DNA from: Pinguiococcus pyrenoidosus
Lineage: Eukaryota; Sar; Pinguiophyceae; Pinguiochrysidales; Pinguiochrysidaceae
DNA length: 64,000 bases
Assembly: GCA_019677205.1 (NCBI GenBank)
Contig: JAAMXY010000665.1
Coordinates: forward strand, 62,001 to 126,000
Direction: 5' to 3'
The notes beneath the pieces were generated by a model. That model searched no databases and was not told the origin of the DNA. It saw only the letters and a program-made list of their open reading frames with translations. Below are positions 53,233 through 64,000 of the stretch, one piece after another. Every line of letters starts with the position of its first letter. Position 1 is the first letter of the stretch. A program made the position numbers and the translations under genes.

Positions 53233-54371
53233 CTCTATACCGTGCGGAACGTGGAGACGCGCCAATTTCAAAATTGCCTCATACTCGACGAGGCGCGGCG
53301 CAGGATTCTGCCTGAACGAGAGGTCTTCGCGGCCTTGGAAACTCGAAGACCCTCCCGGATCTCAAGGGACAGACGGACTGATACGCAGCGGGAGCCGGAA
53401 CTGATCCGGCCGCGGACTTGAAATTCGGATGGATCATACGGGTCCTGGTTGACCTTGCCAAGGCCGCTCGGCTGTGCTACGCGGGCGGCAAGGTTTGCCC
53501 TTGAACTGGCCGAAGGGAACATCTTTGCACGACGGCAATCCGAGCCTGCTACGGCGCTCGGGTCGCCAGATCGTCTAGTGACCCCAACCCTGACGTCCCC
53601 GGTCCAAGCCGGTGTGTGGTGTTTGGTGTGGTTGCTCGCTCGTGCGTGTCGCCTGCGAGTCGAGCGAGTTGCTTGGCTGATGATAGCTACTGGCTGGCGC
53701 CTAACGCAGCCACTAAGTCAACAAGCTAATGAGCGATAGCTCGCCACCGCTTGCATCATTGGCTGGTGCGTAAGGGCCGGCAAGGTCACGCACAGGGAGC
53801 ACAAGTGTGTATTGCATGATGCATGAACGCCTCACGCCGTCCTCCAAGCAAGCAAGCAAAGCAAACCACAACGAGCTTGCTTGGCGCCGAGGAGCAAATC
53901 AGACTCTCTCGCCCGCTCGCCTCGTCGTTGCTCGAGCTCGAGACCAGGATGGATGCGGACGATTGCGGACGAGTACGTGGCAAATCGGCTCGCGGCAAAG
54001 AATGCAAAGTCTCCGGGAAGGTCGGTTCTACAGCCGAGGTTCCTCTGCATGCGACCAATTGACGCACGTGCCACAAGGACTCCGGTCTACCGATTGGCAG
54101 AATCAGTACGTGCGTTTTGGATTTCAATCAGCCTTCCTCCAACCAAAGTTGGCGTCGGCGAGATCGGAGAAACAAACTTTACATATTTGCTATTTAAAAA
54201 TTTTATATTATGCTACCATATAACTCCAATAATGGAATGTAGATTCAAACTTTCAGAATGCATTTTCAAAGTACGTTACGGTGACGTCGGTGTGAGGAGA
54301 GAGAGGGCCTCAGCGCTTACGACACGTTCCCCACGCAATCTTCAGCTCGTGTTCGGCGCCGACCTCCCAGT
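53233..54371. other. Divergent intergenic region (1.1 kb)
   Basis: This lies between the PX-CRAL/TRIO start and the small plastid protein start. Bases 54180-54270 are AT-rich. Direct repeats of agcaagcaagcaaagc type occur near 53850. No gene is supported. Confidence 0.4.
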
Positions 54372-54936
54372 ATGTCTCAAATATTCCGTGTGTTTCTCTT
54401 GGCCCTGGTCTTGGGCCTGGCGGCCGCCTTTGCGCCGATCGCTCGCAGCCGCACGTTCGCCGCTCCGCTCATGGCGCTCGAGCAGGATAAGGAGAAGACG
54501 GTGGAGATGATGAAGGATCTGGTCATCAAGGGCCTCGCGGAGATGAACAATATCAAGGAGGTGAGTGCCTCGGAGCGGCGAGAGCGGCGTCGCGGCCGTT
54601 CCTTTTGCGCGCCAAAGCGCGGTTTGAATTGTACCCGTTCCTTTGACGTGGAATTTTCAACGCTGCGTCGCTCCGCCGCACGCCGCAGGAAGAGGTCATG
54701 GACTTCTACAAGAAGCAGAACGAAAAGAATGAGGCCTTGGTCAAGTCGCGAAGTGCCAACCAGGAGGATGCATTTGATGAGCAAGTCGAAAATGTGAAGG
54801 TGCGTCGAGCTGCTTGTCCCGCGTCGGCGAAGCGCTCCTTTTGGGGAATCTCAGCCGGCCTAAATGACGACTTCTGTGGCAGGATATGCTCCTCAACTGG
54901 GCCCCGGATGAGATTTTTGATGTGCTGGAGGACTAA
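54372..54936 (+). CDS. Small plastid-targeted protein of unknown function (117 aa)
   Basis: Exons are 54372..54560, 54689..54799 and 54883..54936, all phase 0 with GT-AG introns. The N-terminus is a signal peptide (VFLLALVLGLAAA) running directly into AFAPIARSR, the ASAFAP-type cleavage motif with Phe at the first transit-peptide position. The bipartite leader for a complex red plastid is therefore clear. The mature part (about 85 residues) is highly charged and predicted helical: QDKEKTVEMMKDLVIKGLAE, EVMDFYKKQNEKNEALVKSR and an acidic end PDEIFDVLED. No domain is recognised. It could be a stromal or lumenal cofactor-type protein, but I cannot assign a function. Confidence 0.75.
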
Positions 54937-55312
54937 GTGCCGTAGGAGTGCCTGGGCCGTAGACGGAAGGGGACGGCTGAGCGGCGCACCAGAACACATG
55001 GTTCCTTTGTGACGGCAGCTGCCTACGATAGCGCGCCTCTCCCGCCTCTGGGCGCCAGACAGCATACAACGAAAGCATTCGTATTGCGAAGCTGCAAACT
55101 GTGCCGACGGCAGAGCTCAGCAAGCGGAGGTCTTTACTGCCAGCTACTACGCACGTAATGCGGGGGGCTCGCATCTCCGCCCTTGCCACCTCTCCAACGC
55201 CCCCCTCCTGCACGCGTCGTCTTCGATGTGCCATGGCGATTGCAAGTGAGCATCATCACCTGGTGCCCCTGCAAAAGGAAAAATGTCGTTGCGATCTCGA
55301 CAGGCGCCACAA
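54937..55312. other. Convergent 3' intergenic region
   Basis: About 376 nt lie between the stops of the small plastid protein and the ketopantoate-reductase-like gene. Nothing is recognised. Confidence 0.35.
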
Positions 55313-57016
55313 TCAAGTACCGAAGTACACTATTGCCAGCAGCACGACGCAGAAGCAGAAGAGCAGTTGGAGGACAAGCGACCGACCCTTCTTTTGCACC
55401 CTCTCGAGCGTGGCATTGCTCTCGAAGGTGTCTCGGAACACGTCGTCAACTGTGAGGTTGGGAACCCGTCCCTCCTGAGCCGCCTCTTCGAACTGTCGCA
55501 CCAGTGCCGCCGTGGCTGGCATCTGTGACTCGCGATCCTGCGACAGAACTTTTAGGGCGTACCTCAGGCGCGACGCCACGTAGTTACGACCACCATGTCT
55601 CAGATCCCACTGTGCCACTGAAGTAAGATTGGCCTGGGCAGTACAAGCGAAATACCCAGCACAAGGAAAGACAAGACTCGTGAGAACACGGGAAACCTCC
55701 CAGCACTCGACGCTCAAGCACTCCGCACGAACCTCGACGGGAAGGATCCACGCGGAAGCTGCTTTCATGACAACGTCCGGCACCGCAAGACTAAGGAAGG
55801 AAATCAGTGACGCGAAGGACCACAGCGTCACTGCCGAAGCGGACGGCCTCCAAGTGGCTGGCAAGCGAAACATGTTAGGCAAAAACAAACCCTCGAGGCG
55901 GGGCTCGGGCAACAGACTCCCGTACGTTGCCCAAGGAGCGTGCATCCTACTTACCCTCCCGGTTCATCTGCCTTCTCGAGACATCTCCAGAGGCCGCTCG
56001 GCGCTCCTGGCTATTCTTCTGCGCTGTCGAGAAGGCCTCGACCAGCAGATCTGTGACTTCGAGGAGCACCGCCGCGGACACGAGACGAAGCTTCCAGCTA
56101 CTGAGCGCGTCGCAAGCGGTAGGACAAGACGTCAACGCGGCCGGGACTGTGAGGGCAGAGATCACGGTCGCACATCCCCAGCTATGGTGCAAAGGGTCGT
56201 GCGTGAAGATGAGCTTCATGGCCGTCGTGCTCAGCAGATCCAGAAACTTCTCGCAGTGCTTCTGACTCTTCGACAGCCGCCGGAGCACGATGGCGCCTCG
56301 CACGAGCAGCCTAAAAGCCTTCTGCGACGCACTGTACGTCACCTCGAAGCATGCCGAGCCACTGATGAAGTCGGGCGTCACCAGCCCATCCAGCTTGTGC
56401 CAGAGCTCCTTCGCCGCGCTGACCCCAGGGTTCAGGCTCACGATGGCCACGTCGCCGTCGCTGGGTTCTCGTGGCGGCGCCTCCGCCTTCTCAGGCGGCT
56501 TTGCTTCCTTGCCCTTCTTGCTGGGCTTCCTTGGCTTCTTCGTCGCTTGCGGCCGGGGAAACGCCTCCAGCAGCAAAGCTGCCACCTCGTCCGTCTGGGT
56601 GGGATCCGTGCAGACCAGCACCATTTGCGCCGCCTTCAGCGCGGAGATTCGGGCGGATTTCTGGTCGGCCACGCACTGGCACCACTGCTTCGGAGGTCTG
56701 ACCACCTCGGAGAAGTTTGGCGGCACCACCGGGTAGCATCCGTCCACTTCGTATGGCGCGAGGAGGGCTCTCGCGCCGCCGCCGACGCCGAGGAATTGCA
56801 CGTCGCTGTACTGAGCGGCTGCCAGAAGGCCACCTGAAGGAGGCGCATTTCCTTTCCTCATCAGAAGAAGACATTCGGGGTCCAATGCACCGGCGAATTA
56901 CCAATGTAAGCGCCTAGAAAGCAGCTCCCGAGCGATTCGTCGCCGGCGCTGAGGAGTACCACCACTTTGGGCTTCACGTGAATGACGCCTGAGGACACCA
57001 GACTTAGCCAACGCAT
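55313..57016 (-). CDS. Ketopantoate-reductase-like protein (PanE/ApbA family) with C-terminal TM anchor
   Basis: PanE enzymes reduce 2-dehydropantoate with NADPH in pantothenate synthesis. Exons are 57016..56902, 56833..55955, 55857..55733 and 55633..55313, giving 479 aa. Family features, in order: a Rossmann start GAYIGGLLAAAQYSDVQFLG, VLVCTDPTQTDEVAALL, VAIVSLNPGVSAAKELW (the LQNGV block), VRGAIVLRRLS, TVPAALTSCPTACDALSSWK and the C-terminal SVAQWDLRHGGRN with ATAALVRQFEEA. The protein is longer than usual (~300 aa). It has a Lys/Pro/Glu insert (about residues 130-165) and ends in a hydrophobic segment LVLQLLFCFCVVLLAIVYFG, consistent with a tail anchor. Another hydrophobic stretch (SFASLISFLSLAV) lies in exon 3. 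Several usually conserved residues look changed (NPGV for QNGV), so activity is uncertain. Confidence 0.65.
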
Positions 57017-57314
57017 CACCAGTGGTACTCGCCAGCTTGGAGACTACCTGGCGGCGGCGCTGGCGGCGCCATAGCGAAGGTTTTGCGGCGTTTTCGACGC
57101 GTTTTTTGAGTTGGATCTTCCGCGCTGGATCGATACGGAGTGGATCTCGGGTTGGTTTGTGGAGACTTCGTTGGGCGGGTCGTTGGTCCAAAAATGATCG
57201 GAGGCCAAAGCATCTCGGGAACTTCTCATGGGAAGTGGGTCACCTGGTGCGGAAAGTGGTGATGAGCGTTTTAGACACTGGCTCAAATAAAAGAGAACGC
57301 GACGGCGGTAGAGG

Positions 57315-58520
57315 ATGAAGAAGAATCGGAGCCGAAGTCGGCGCTCAGATGCTGACGAGAAGCCGTGGCGGCTGACCAAGAAGGATGACTCGCCGCAGAT
57401 CAGCCGGGAGGACATCAAGGCCATCGTGGATGTGGTAAGACTCCTTCTCCCGGCTACCCGTCCCTCTTGTTCCTTTGAATCGAGATTTTTCCTTTCCTCT
57501 CTGCGCAGCCGCAAAAGCAAGTAGGAATGACCGTTCACGCTCTCGTGTAGCTGGGCCCCACGTATCTCGTGGCCAAGGAAACAGCCGCGAATCTGCTGAT
57601 GCATTTCACGCACATGAGACGGATTCGGCAGGCTGCGGTAAGACTTTTTGTAAGACTTTTGACTGTTCTCAACAGCTTTTTTTTGTTTTGTCTGGTTCGT
57701 TGTACTCCTCCGTTGCAAGGTCTAAGTAGCGGATCTCTTCTGCTGTGCAATGCAGGACAGAAATGCGTATGGAGCCTTCGTCTTCCGACGGCCAAGAGTG
57801 GACGCGAGCAACCCGCTGGAGGTGACCTTTCAGCGGGTACGCCAACTTCGCAGCTTTTGCTTGCAGCTTGACAGAGCTTGATCCGGCTTCAAGGCTAAGA
57901 ACGATGGCGCAGTATTGCGCAGGCGTTTGTGCGATGTGTCGTTGCAGGGATGTGCTTTCTGCAGCGGGGTTCATCATCCGCGCCTATGCCTCCGTTCGTC
58001 CTGGGGCCCTGAACCTTGACGAGGTGAGACGCTTGGATCGCACCGCACTGCATCGCAGGCATGATGCTCATCGCCTGCACCCGGCACATGCCACCTTGCG
58101 ATACCCGGAAGCAGTTCTTGCGAGTGCTCGTCGAGCACCGGAGACATCGCGCACCGAAGGTACGCGATGTCTCCGTTCAATACTTAGGTGACTTCCCTTT
58201 CTGGGCGAGCATTTGAGCCTCCATCCAAAAGGTCACGGAGGAGAGCATCCAGGAGGTGGTTGGGGAAAGATACAAGGAAATCACGCGGTTGAGGAGCCAC
58301 TTCGTCGGTGCCCAGGAGTTCGTAGGCCTGTTGAAAGAGTTCCCGAAGGTGCGCGAGTTCGCCAGCGCTTTTTTGCTTCTCAGGATGCTTCCTACCTTGA
58401 GTTCGGTAAGAAGAATCGCTCCTACAGATCCGAAAGGACTTCCGGGTCAATCTGCATGCCCTAAGCTGCAGGCTGGTGGCAAAGGATGCAGCGGAGCTCG
58501 CGGAGCTAGAGAGGTGGTAA
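57315..58520 (+). CDS. Multi-exon gene of unknown function, model incomplete
   Basis: Six exon-like segments are clear, but one junction could not be reconciled. Exons 57315..57434, 57551..57637 and 57756..57836 join in phase 0: a basic start MKKNRSRSRRSDADEKPW, then ISREDIKAIVDVLGPTYLVA, FTHMRRIRQAADRNAYGAFV and NPLEVTFQR. Near the 3' end 58059..58159, 58232..58405 and 58428..58520 also join in phase: CDTRKQFLRVLVEHRRHR, TEESIQEVVGERYKEITR, EFVGLLKEFPKVREFASAFL and a stop after ELAELERW. Between them the segment DVLSAAGFIIRAYASVR (about 57948-58003) looks coding, but no splice links it in frame to exon 3. Either an exon is missed or two genes are present. The family is not recognised; it looks helical. 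Confidence 0.45.
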
Positions 58521-58788
58521 CACGTCATGGCCTCTGCCGAACGCCGCTTGCCTCTTGGCGGCAGACACGTGTTGCCGAGTACCATGGATAAGAAAAATAA
58601 ATCACCGTTCAACCTTCAAAAACGCTCAGTTCTCGTCAACATTCAGTCTCAGAAACCGGATTTCGACTCACAAACGATCGTGCTACTACTAGCGCATAAT
58701 ATCACACTCCATGGGCGACTGTCTTCTGAAGCCATCACCAGCGGCAGACATGAGTATGCAGCACACGCGACCCCGGTCGCTTTCCCCC

Positions 58789-61732
58789 TCATTGCAAAGC
58801 AGCGGTCATCATGCGAGAGCCGGCAGCCTGAGGATCCTCCGTCCCTTCCGGCAAGCAGGTGGAGAAGTCGAAACCGCCGTCTTGGTCGAGGAGCTCCTGT
58901 GCGTTCTCATATCCGTGGGCCTTCGCGCTGACCACGCACTTCACCACAAAGTCGGCGGCGTTCGCACCGACGAAAGAAGAATCTGGGCGCCGAAAGCTCT
59001 CCGGACTCGTCTGTGGATGCAGAGCAGCGAAAGACAGCCAAGCTTAGTCGACCTGAAAGGCACTCCGACGGCGGTCAAGACAGCAAGCAAGACAGCAAGC
59101 AAGCAAGCAAGCAAACTGGCGGACAGACTGTGCAATCGGAGCCGAGGTCAGCGCGATTCTCGCATCTCTGCGGACGCAGCTGCCGACGCAGGCTCTTCGG
59201 TTCCCTTGCGTCACTTTACCAAGACTTCGGCCCCCGGTGATGTGTTGCCATTCACAAGGGAATTGACAATATCTTGGAGCCACACCCGGCGTCACGGAGG
59301 GGAGCACGCACCTCTAGGAACTTCAGCGAAATCGATCGCTGGGCTAGCAGAGGCCCGACAAAGCTTGCGACGTACTCTTCTATCCTGGGGATGTCGATCT
59401 TGAAGTCCCAGAGAAGCTCGAGCTGTTCGTTGATCGCTCTGTGAAGAGACGAGCTGTCAAAACCGAGCAGATTCTCCCTGGCGCCCTTGGCGACGCAATC
59501 CGCAGCTACTACTCTCGCTTCTTCTTTCTGCTCGAAGGACTTGGTCATGATGACGCTGGGAACGAGCCACGCCCCGTCGTGATTCTCCAAAACGGCGGCG
59601 CAGTCTCGAAGACAGCGGAGCAGCTCCGCTTCGTCGCGACCGATCCCATACTCTTCCACGGCCTCCCAGCAGCCGCGCTCCGCGGCGTCCTTGCTCATCG
59701 TCGGCACGGTAGTCGGCGATGGAACCGGGCTGATCTCGGGCGTGACATCTTCTGCGTTCCTATTGCTGTCGGACCGGTCCTTCTTGCTTTTCTTCTTCTT
59801 CTCCTCCTTCTCCTTCTTGTCTTTCTTCTTCTTCTTCTTCTTCTCCTTGCGGTCATCGGAGGCATCCATGTTCAGCATGGCAAACATGGAGTTCGTCGAG
59901 GTGGCCTGGCTGGAGGCAGAAGCCGTCGGGCGCAGCTTGGGCTTCGCGGACACCTTCGTGCGGGTGCTGCCACTGGCCACGTTCCACCCGTCGGCGGCCG
60001 CGGCCGGGGGCAGGCTTGACGGAGCGGCGGCACTCGATCTCTGGTGATCTCGGCTCCCTCCCTTGTCGTCCTTCCTGCCCCTCCGGCCGTTGCGGCCTTT
60101 CATCGCCTCCTGGCGCTCCTGCTCGGCAGCCGCCTCGGCGCGAACTTCTTTCAGCGTCCTGGCCACCTCTTCTTTCCGCCGCAGCTCGTAGTTGTTCCCT
60201 CGGAGTTCCACGACGTCCTTGCACATGAAACGGACGCGGGAGGGAAGCTTGGGGTCCTCTCCGAGCTCCTCGAGCGTCCTGAAGTACAGCGCGACGAACT
60301 CCACGTACTTCATCTTCTGCGCGCCGAACTCGAGCTTGTAGCCGACCGTGGTGAGCAGCTTGCAGACGCATTCCAGGCTCTCTTCGTCCAGATTGGCCTC
60401 TGCGTCCGCCAGAAGCACGTGGACGACCTCGTGCACGATCTTCTCCCGGAGCAGATCCTTCTGGAACAGCTCGCCCAGGAACTTCATGAGGCCCAGGTAT
60501 TGGCGCTTCGTTTTGATCAGGTGGATGCTGCGGTCCCCTTCGTCCAGGTCCTGCTCATCGGCGTATTCCGTGGCGCGCTGCATCCGGGAGGCGAGGTCGT
60601 CGTCAAACTCCTCCTTGCTCTTGGCGAGCAGCGCGTTCTTGAAGGCCTTGGGCTTGTTCAGCGAGTCGTCGAGCAGCGGCTTTGCCCCCAAGGTGCGACA
60701 GAGCTCCGCGTACATGGCGCAGAAATGCTGCTCATTCTGGGCCTTCTGCACGATCGCCCCGGCCAGGATCGCGAGCTGCTCCTCGTCCCCAACGCCTCCG
60801 GCGAGCTCAACGATCTGGCCGCTGATCTTGGCGAAGAGGTCCAACGTCAACTTGTTCAGGAGGGACAGCAGCCGCCGCTCAAACACCTCCTTCTCATCAA
60901 CCGCCGCGTTGGGATCCATCACGCGGGCCTTCCAGCGAGTCGCGTCATTGATCGCGAGCGGCTCGCAGTCCTCCGGAAGGGGCGCGGTCTCGTGCTCGCG
61001 GCCCCGGCCTCGGCGATTCCGCCGGTTCCCGGAGTGGTTGTGGTGGTTCCTGCCGTTGCCATTGCCGCTGCCATTGCCCTTGCCATGGCCACTGCCATTG
61101 GTGTTTGCATAGCCATTGTCAGTGGCGCTGTCGTGGTGGCTGCCATTGCTTGAGAAGGCCTGGGCGTCGCGGCCCACGGGACTGACGCCTTCCTCAAGTT
61201 CAAGCCGCAACAAGGCGGGGCGATGCTGCGGGTCTCCAAGATCCGCCAGGTTCAGGCCCCTGGGAACATCCTCCTGGGGGCTCCTGGGCCGCAGCTGGAA
61301 CAGAGCGTCGACGGTGTACACGCGGCGACCTTGGGAGTCCACGCGGGCCTCCACGGCGGAGACAGGCGTGTGGTGCGCACGCCAGTTCTCCACCTTGGGT
61401 GCACCGGACGGCTCTTCCGCCGCCTCGCTCCGCTGCCTGCGACTCCAGCGGCTCGGACTGCTCTCCTTGGGCTTGTCCTCGGGCGCTGGCGCCAGTTTCT
61501 GCCCGCGAGCCCACCGGCCGGTGGCGCTGCCACCGGGCCGCAGAGACCTCTTCGGCCCGTCGCTGGCCTCCACGGGCTTCTCTGGCTCCGCCGCGGTGGC
61601 CACAGCCACCGGCGGCTCCTCCGGAGCCTTGGGCGCCTCGGGCACCGCGAGGGTGACCGGTTGGCTGAGAGCCGGCGGGCGCCACTCGGGCGCTGCCGCA
61701 TTAAGCGACGCGCCTTTGGTGGCGTCGCTCAT
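58789..61732 (-). CDS. EIF4G: Translation initiation factor eIF4G
   Basis: eIF4G bridges the cap-binding protein eIF4E and the helicase eIF4A on mRNA. Predicted exons are 61732..59312 and 59010..58789, giving 880 aa. Near the N-terminus YTVDALF (Y139) fits the eIF4E-binding motif Y-x4-L-hydrophobic. A Gly/Asn/His-rich linker follows. The MIF4G domain begins near KEVFERRLLSLLNKLTLDLF and includes LDEGDRSIHLIKTKRQYLGL, MKFLGELFQKDLL and FMCKDVVELRGNNYELR. After a Lys/Asp-rich stretch, the MA3 domain includes AVEEYGIGRDEAELLRCL, WDFKIDIPRIEEYVASFV and GPLLAQRSISLKFLE. It is completed by the second exon: NAADFVVKCVVSAKAHGYE and GGFDFSTCLPEG, which aligns with the FLPEGQ end of human MA3. Without that exon the frame ends at 59252 with a truncated MA3. 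The Met at 61732 is preferred over in-frame upstream codons. Confidence 0.9.
59081..59115. repeat. GCAA tetranucleotide repeat in eIF4G intron
   Basis: A run of gcaa units with two interruptions (gacagcaa) lies within the proposed eIF4G intron 59011..59311. Confidence 0.9.
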
Positions 61733-62574
61733 GCGGAGTGGGCGGGGTTCCCGTGCGCTCGAGAACGGCCTCGGAAGCTGCGAGGCGGCGCGCGCGGTTC
61801 TGGCGCGAATGCGGAAGGGGGCACGCAACACAGACGCCCTCGCCGGACACGGCGTCACACGCTCGAAGGCGGCGGCGGAGGAGGACCAGACAAAAGCAGG
61901 GTGCAACCCGGTGTGAAAAGGGTATTTCCGGGGAGTACCTTGGATGGATTATGATGTGTTTTATTACGACCAATTGAAGAGATAGAATTGTATTAGTTAA
62001 AAATGTAAAATATAAGAGAAAACATACATATCCTTTGAGGGAAAGTAAAAAGCTTGAGGGGGATTTCTGGTGAGAGAAACCAGAATGGTGCTGTGAATCG
62101 CTAATTCGCGATGATACGGAAGATCCTGATCAACCATGATGAAGCATGATCCCAATTCATCCTTTGTCATGCATGAACAGATTCGCCAACGTAAGCGAAT
62201 CTGAGCGCGTGAAACAGTCTCCGATTCGTCCTCGCGAGACCAGAAACATACTTGACTTCTGATTTTCAAAAGAAAATTTAATTAAATTTTCCCCCCCAGC
62301 CTCGTCGTCCGTCATCCGTCATCCGCGGTACTTCACATGCGGGCGTATGCCGCCCTTTTTCCCGCCAACACAGCGCACAGGACTCCAAGTTGAGCAACGG
62401 TTTCATGCCGAGAGCAGCCCGAACACCCTCATCGTCGTCGCCATCTGAGACGCCGAAAGTCTCCGCCTTCTTCGAAGCTGCACCTAGAGTCAGAATGACG
62501 CATCCTCTCCGCCGCTAGTGCTAGCGGTATATGCGTCTCCCAAGGCAGACGAAGTTCGGCGGCAAGAAGCGCAG
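61733..62574. other. Divergent intergenic region with AT-rich core
   Basis: This is the shared upstream region of eIF4G and the dihydrouridine synthase. Bases 61930-62060 and 62255-62300 are AT-rich, and a C-tract lies at about 62290. No gene is supported. Confidence 0.4.
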
Positions 62575-64000
62575 ATGAGAGGCACGTTGACGTCGGGACG
62601 CCTCCGTGTTTTCCGTCTGGCCCTCTTGCTGTTCTTGGCCATGCTGCCAAGCAAGGGGGCGGTGACCACGACGGTCTCGCGGCTGCTTGGCGTCTCGGGC
62701 CCTGTCTACGCCTGCGCGCCCATGGTGCAGCAGAGCGAGCTGGCGTTTCGCCTGTTGTGCAGACGCTACGGGGTGAATGTGGCCTGGACGCCCATGTACT
62801 ACTCCAAGCACTTCGCAAAGGCGGACAAGCACGGACGGTCCTATCGGCAGACCAACTACGACGGCGCCTCTCCGGCAGAGACCGGCCCCCTCATCGTGCA
62901 GTTCGCCGGAGACGACCCGGACACGGTCCTGACCGCGGCGCAGTACGTGGAAGAGCACGAGAATGTCGCCGCCGTGGACCTGAACTTTGGCTGTCCCCAG
63001 AGCATTGCAAGGAAAGGCCACTACGGCGCGTTTCTCTTGGAGGAACCCGAGCTCTGCATGAGAATCATCGACAAGCTGGCGACGAACCTGCGCAAGCCAG
63101 TCACCGCCAAGATACGCATCTTACCGGACAGGCAGCAAACCCTGGACCTTGCGCTCGGGCTGGCGCGCTCCGGAGCCAGCATCTTGACCGTGCATGGCCG
63201 GACGAAGGAGCAGAAGAAGCAGTTCTGCGGCTCCGCTGACTGGACCAGAATCCGCGAGATCGTGCAGCATCTGGAGCAGCATGGGATGGGACACGTCCCC
63301 ATCATCGCCAACGGAGGGATGGCGAGCTTTGCCGACTGCCAGGCGGCTCTTGACGTAACTGGAGCAGCGGTGAGCTTGAACGTCTTAGGCTGCGGCTGCG
63401 GCTGAGGCTGCGGCTGAGGCTGCGGCTGAGGCTGCGGCTGCGGCTGCGGCTGCGCTTTTGGATTCAGCCGTCGTCTGACCGCATCGCCACTTGTTAAAGG
63501 GAGTCATGTCCGCCGAAGCGCTCCTCGAAGACCCTGCTTTGTTCGCACACGCCATCGGCAGCGGCGTCCCAGGCTTTGGGTCTGGCCTCGACCACTTGAC
63601 GCCGATTGGGATCGCGCGCAGGCAGCTCTTCCTTGCGGACGAGTACATGGAGCTCGCGAGGGAGCACACGCCGGCGCATCCGCAGCCAGACGCCGTCATC
63701 AAAGCGCACCTCTTCAAGCTGCTCCATCGATGCCTGGCCGCACCGGGCAACGAGCCCTTCCGGAACGCCCTCGGCGAAGCGAAGGGCTTCGAGGAGATGC
63801 GGTGCCTTGTCGAGAGTCTTTCGGCAAACTACGAGCAGGTCGAAGCTGCAGGGTACGTTGGCAAGCTTCTGCATAGTCGTACACGTCCTTGTTTCGTACA
63901 TGTCCTTCTTTCTCTAAAAGCCGCATGGACGCACACAGGAAAGGACACGATCCAGGCATCGTGGCGAGGAGCTGGTACCGACGGCACTGGGGAGACGACG
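62575..64000 (+). CDS. DUS1: tRNA-dihydrouridine(16/17) synthase, DUS1 type, 3' end outside window
   Basis: DUS1 reduces uridine 16/17 in the tRNA D-loop using FMN and NADPH. Exons are 62575..63369, 63500..63852 and 63921 onward, with the 3' end beyond base 64000. DUS signatures: VYACAPMVQQSELAFRLLCR, YTPM-like WTPMYYSKHF, GPLIVQFAGDDPDTVLTAA, VDLNFGCPQSIARKGHYGAF with the catalytic Cys, VTAKIRILPD, LTVHGRTKEQKKQFCGSADW, PIIANGGMASFADC and, completed by the first splice, GVMSAEALLEDPALF. The last visible exon ends in ARSWYRRHWGD, as in the family C-terminus. Before the barrel is a hydrophobic segment (VFRLALLLFLAMLPSKGA) that resembles a signal peptide, so organelle targeting is possible. The next in-frame Met is well inside the barrel. 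The first intron holds a 12-bp repeat. Confidence 0.93.
63388..63453. repeat. 12-bp ggctgcggctga repeat in DUS1 intron
   Basis: Several copies of ggctgcggctga and ggctgc run through the first DUS1 intron just after the donor. They keep the exon 1 frame open for only a few codons. Confidence 0.9.

Noticed and set aside
60044-61153. 369-codon plus frame opposite eIF4G, rich in Leu/Val.
   Set aside because: It is antisense to the MIF4G domain.

Overview
This is a gene-dense eukaryotic nuclear window with high GC, apart from a few AT-rich intergenic islands. Genes lie on both strands, mostly as divergent or convergent neighbours, and are split by short GT-AG introns, usually about 60-230 nt. I rebuilt exon chains by hand by requiring phase-consistent splices and agreement with family alignments. 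Boundaries are therefore predictions, but most chains close exactly on a multiple of three.

The organism looks like a flagellated alga with a complex, red-derived plastid (stramenopile, haptophyte or cryptophyte grade). DXS and a small 117-aa protein carry a signal peptide followed by an AFAP/GFAP-type plastid motif. The bZIP basic regions have the RNRMHA form that I associate with chromist algae. TMEM231, a ciliary transition-zone protein, implies a cilium. No prokaryotic operons, CRISPR arrays, insertion sequences, rRNA or convincing tRNA genes were seen.

Layout. 1-4.4 kb: an RRM-like protein running off the left edge, an unrecognised 209-aa protein and a low-complexity ORF. 4.8-10.6 kb: cullin-3 and plastid DXS. 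11.3-20.6 kb: a four-TM protein, a Sen1-type helicase, TMEM231 and homoserine kinase. 21.7-30.6 kb: an R3H-SUZ protein, a MOT1 molybdate transporter, IMP dehydrogenase and a PPPDE peptidase. 31.5-41.4 kb: an epsin-like ENTH protein, a peroxiredoxin-6 homologue without its active site, a protein with two bZIP domains and a secretory/plastid-targeted protein fused to xanthine phosphoribosyltransferase. 41.9-51.3 kb: CDPK, a sulfotransferase, importin alpha and a calcineurin-like phosphoesterase. 51.5-57.0 kb: a PX-TM-CRAL/TRIO protein, a small plastid protein and a ketopantoate-reductase-like protein with a C-terminal membrane anchor. 57.3-64 kb: an unresolved gene, eIF4G and a DUS1-type tRNA-dihydrouridine synthase running off the right edge.

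The genes are a mixture of housekeeping, signalling and plastid functions and do not form one pathway. The only metabolic adjacency is that IMPDH and the XPRT fusion both make XMP. The points most worth following up are the double-bZIP protein, the peroxiredoxin lacking all three PxxxTxxC residues, the XPRT fusion, the PX-CRAL/TRIO membrane protein and the anchored ketopantoate-reductase homologue.
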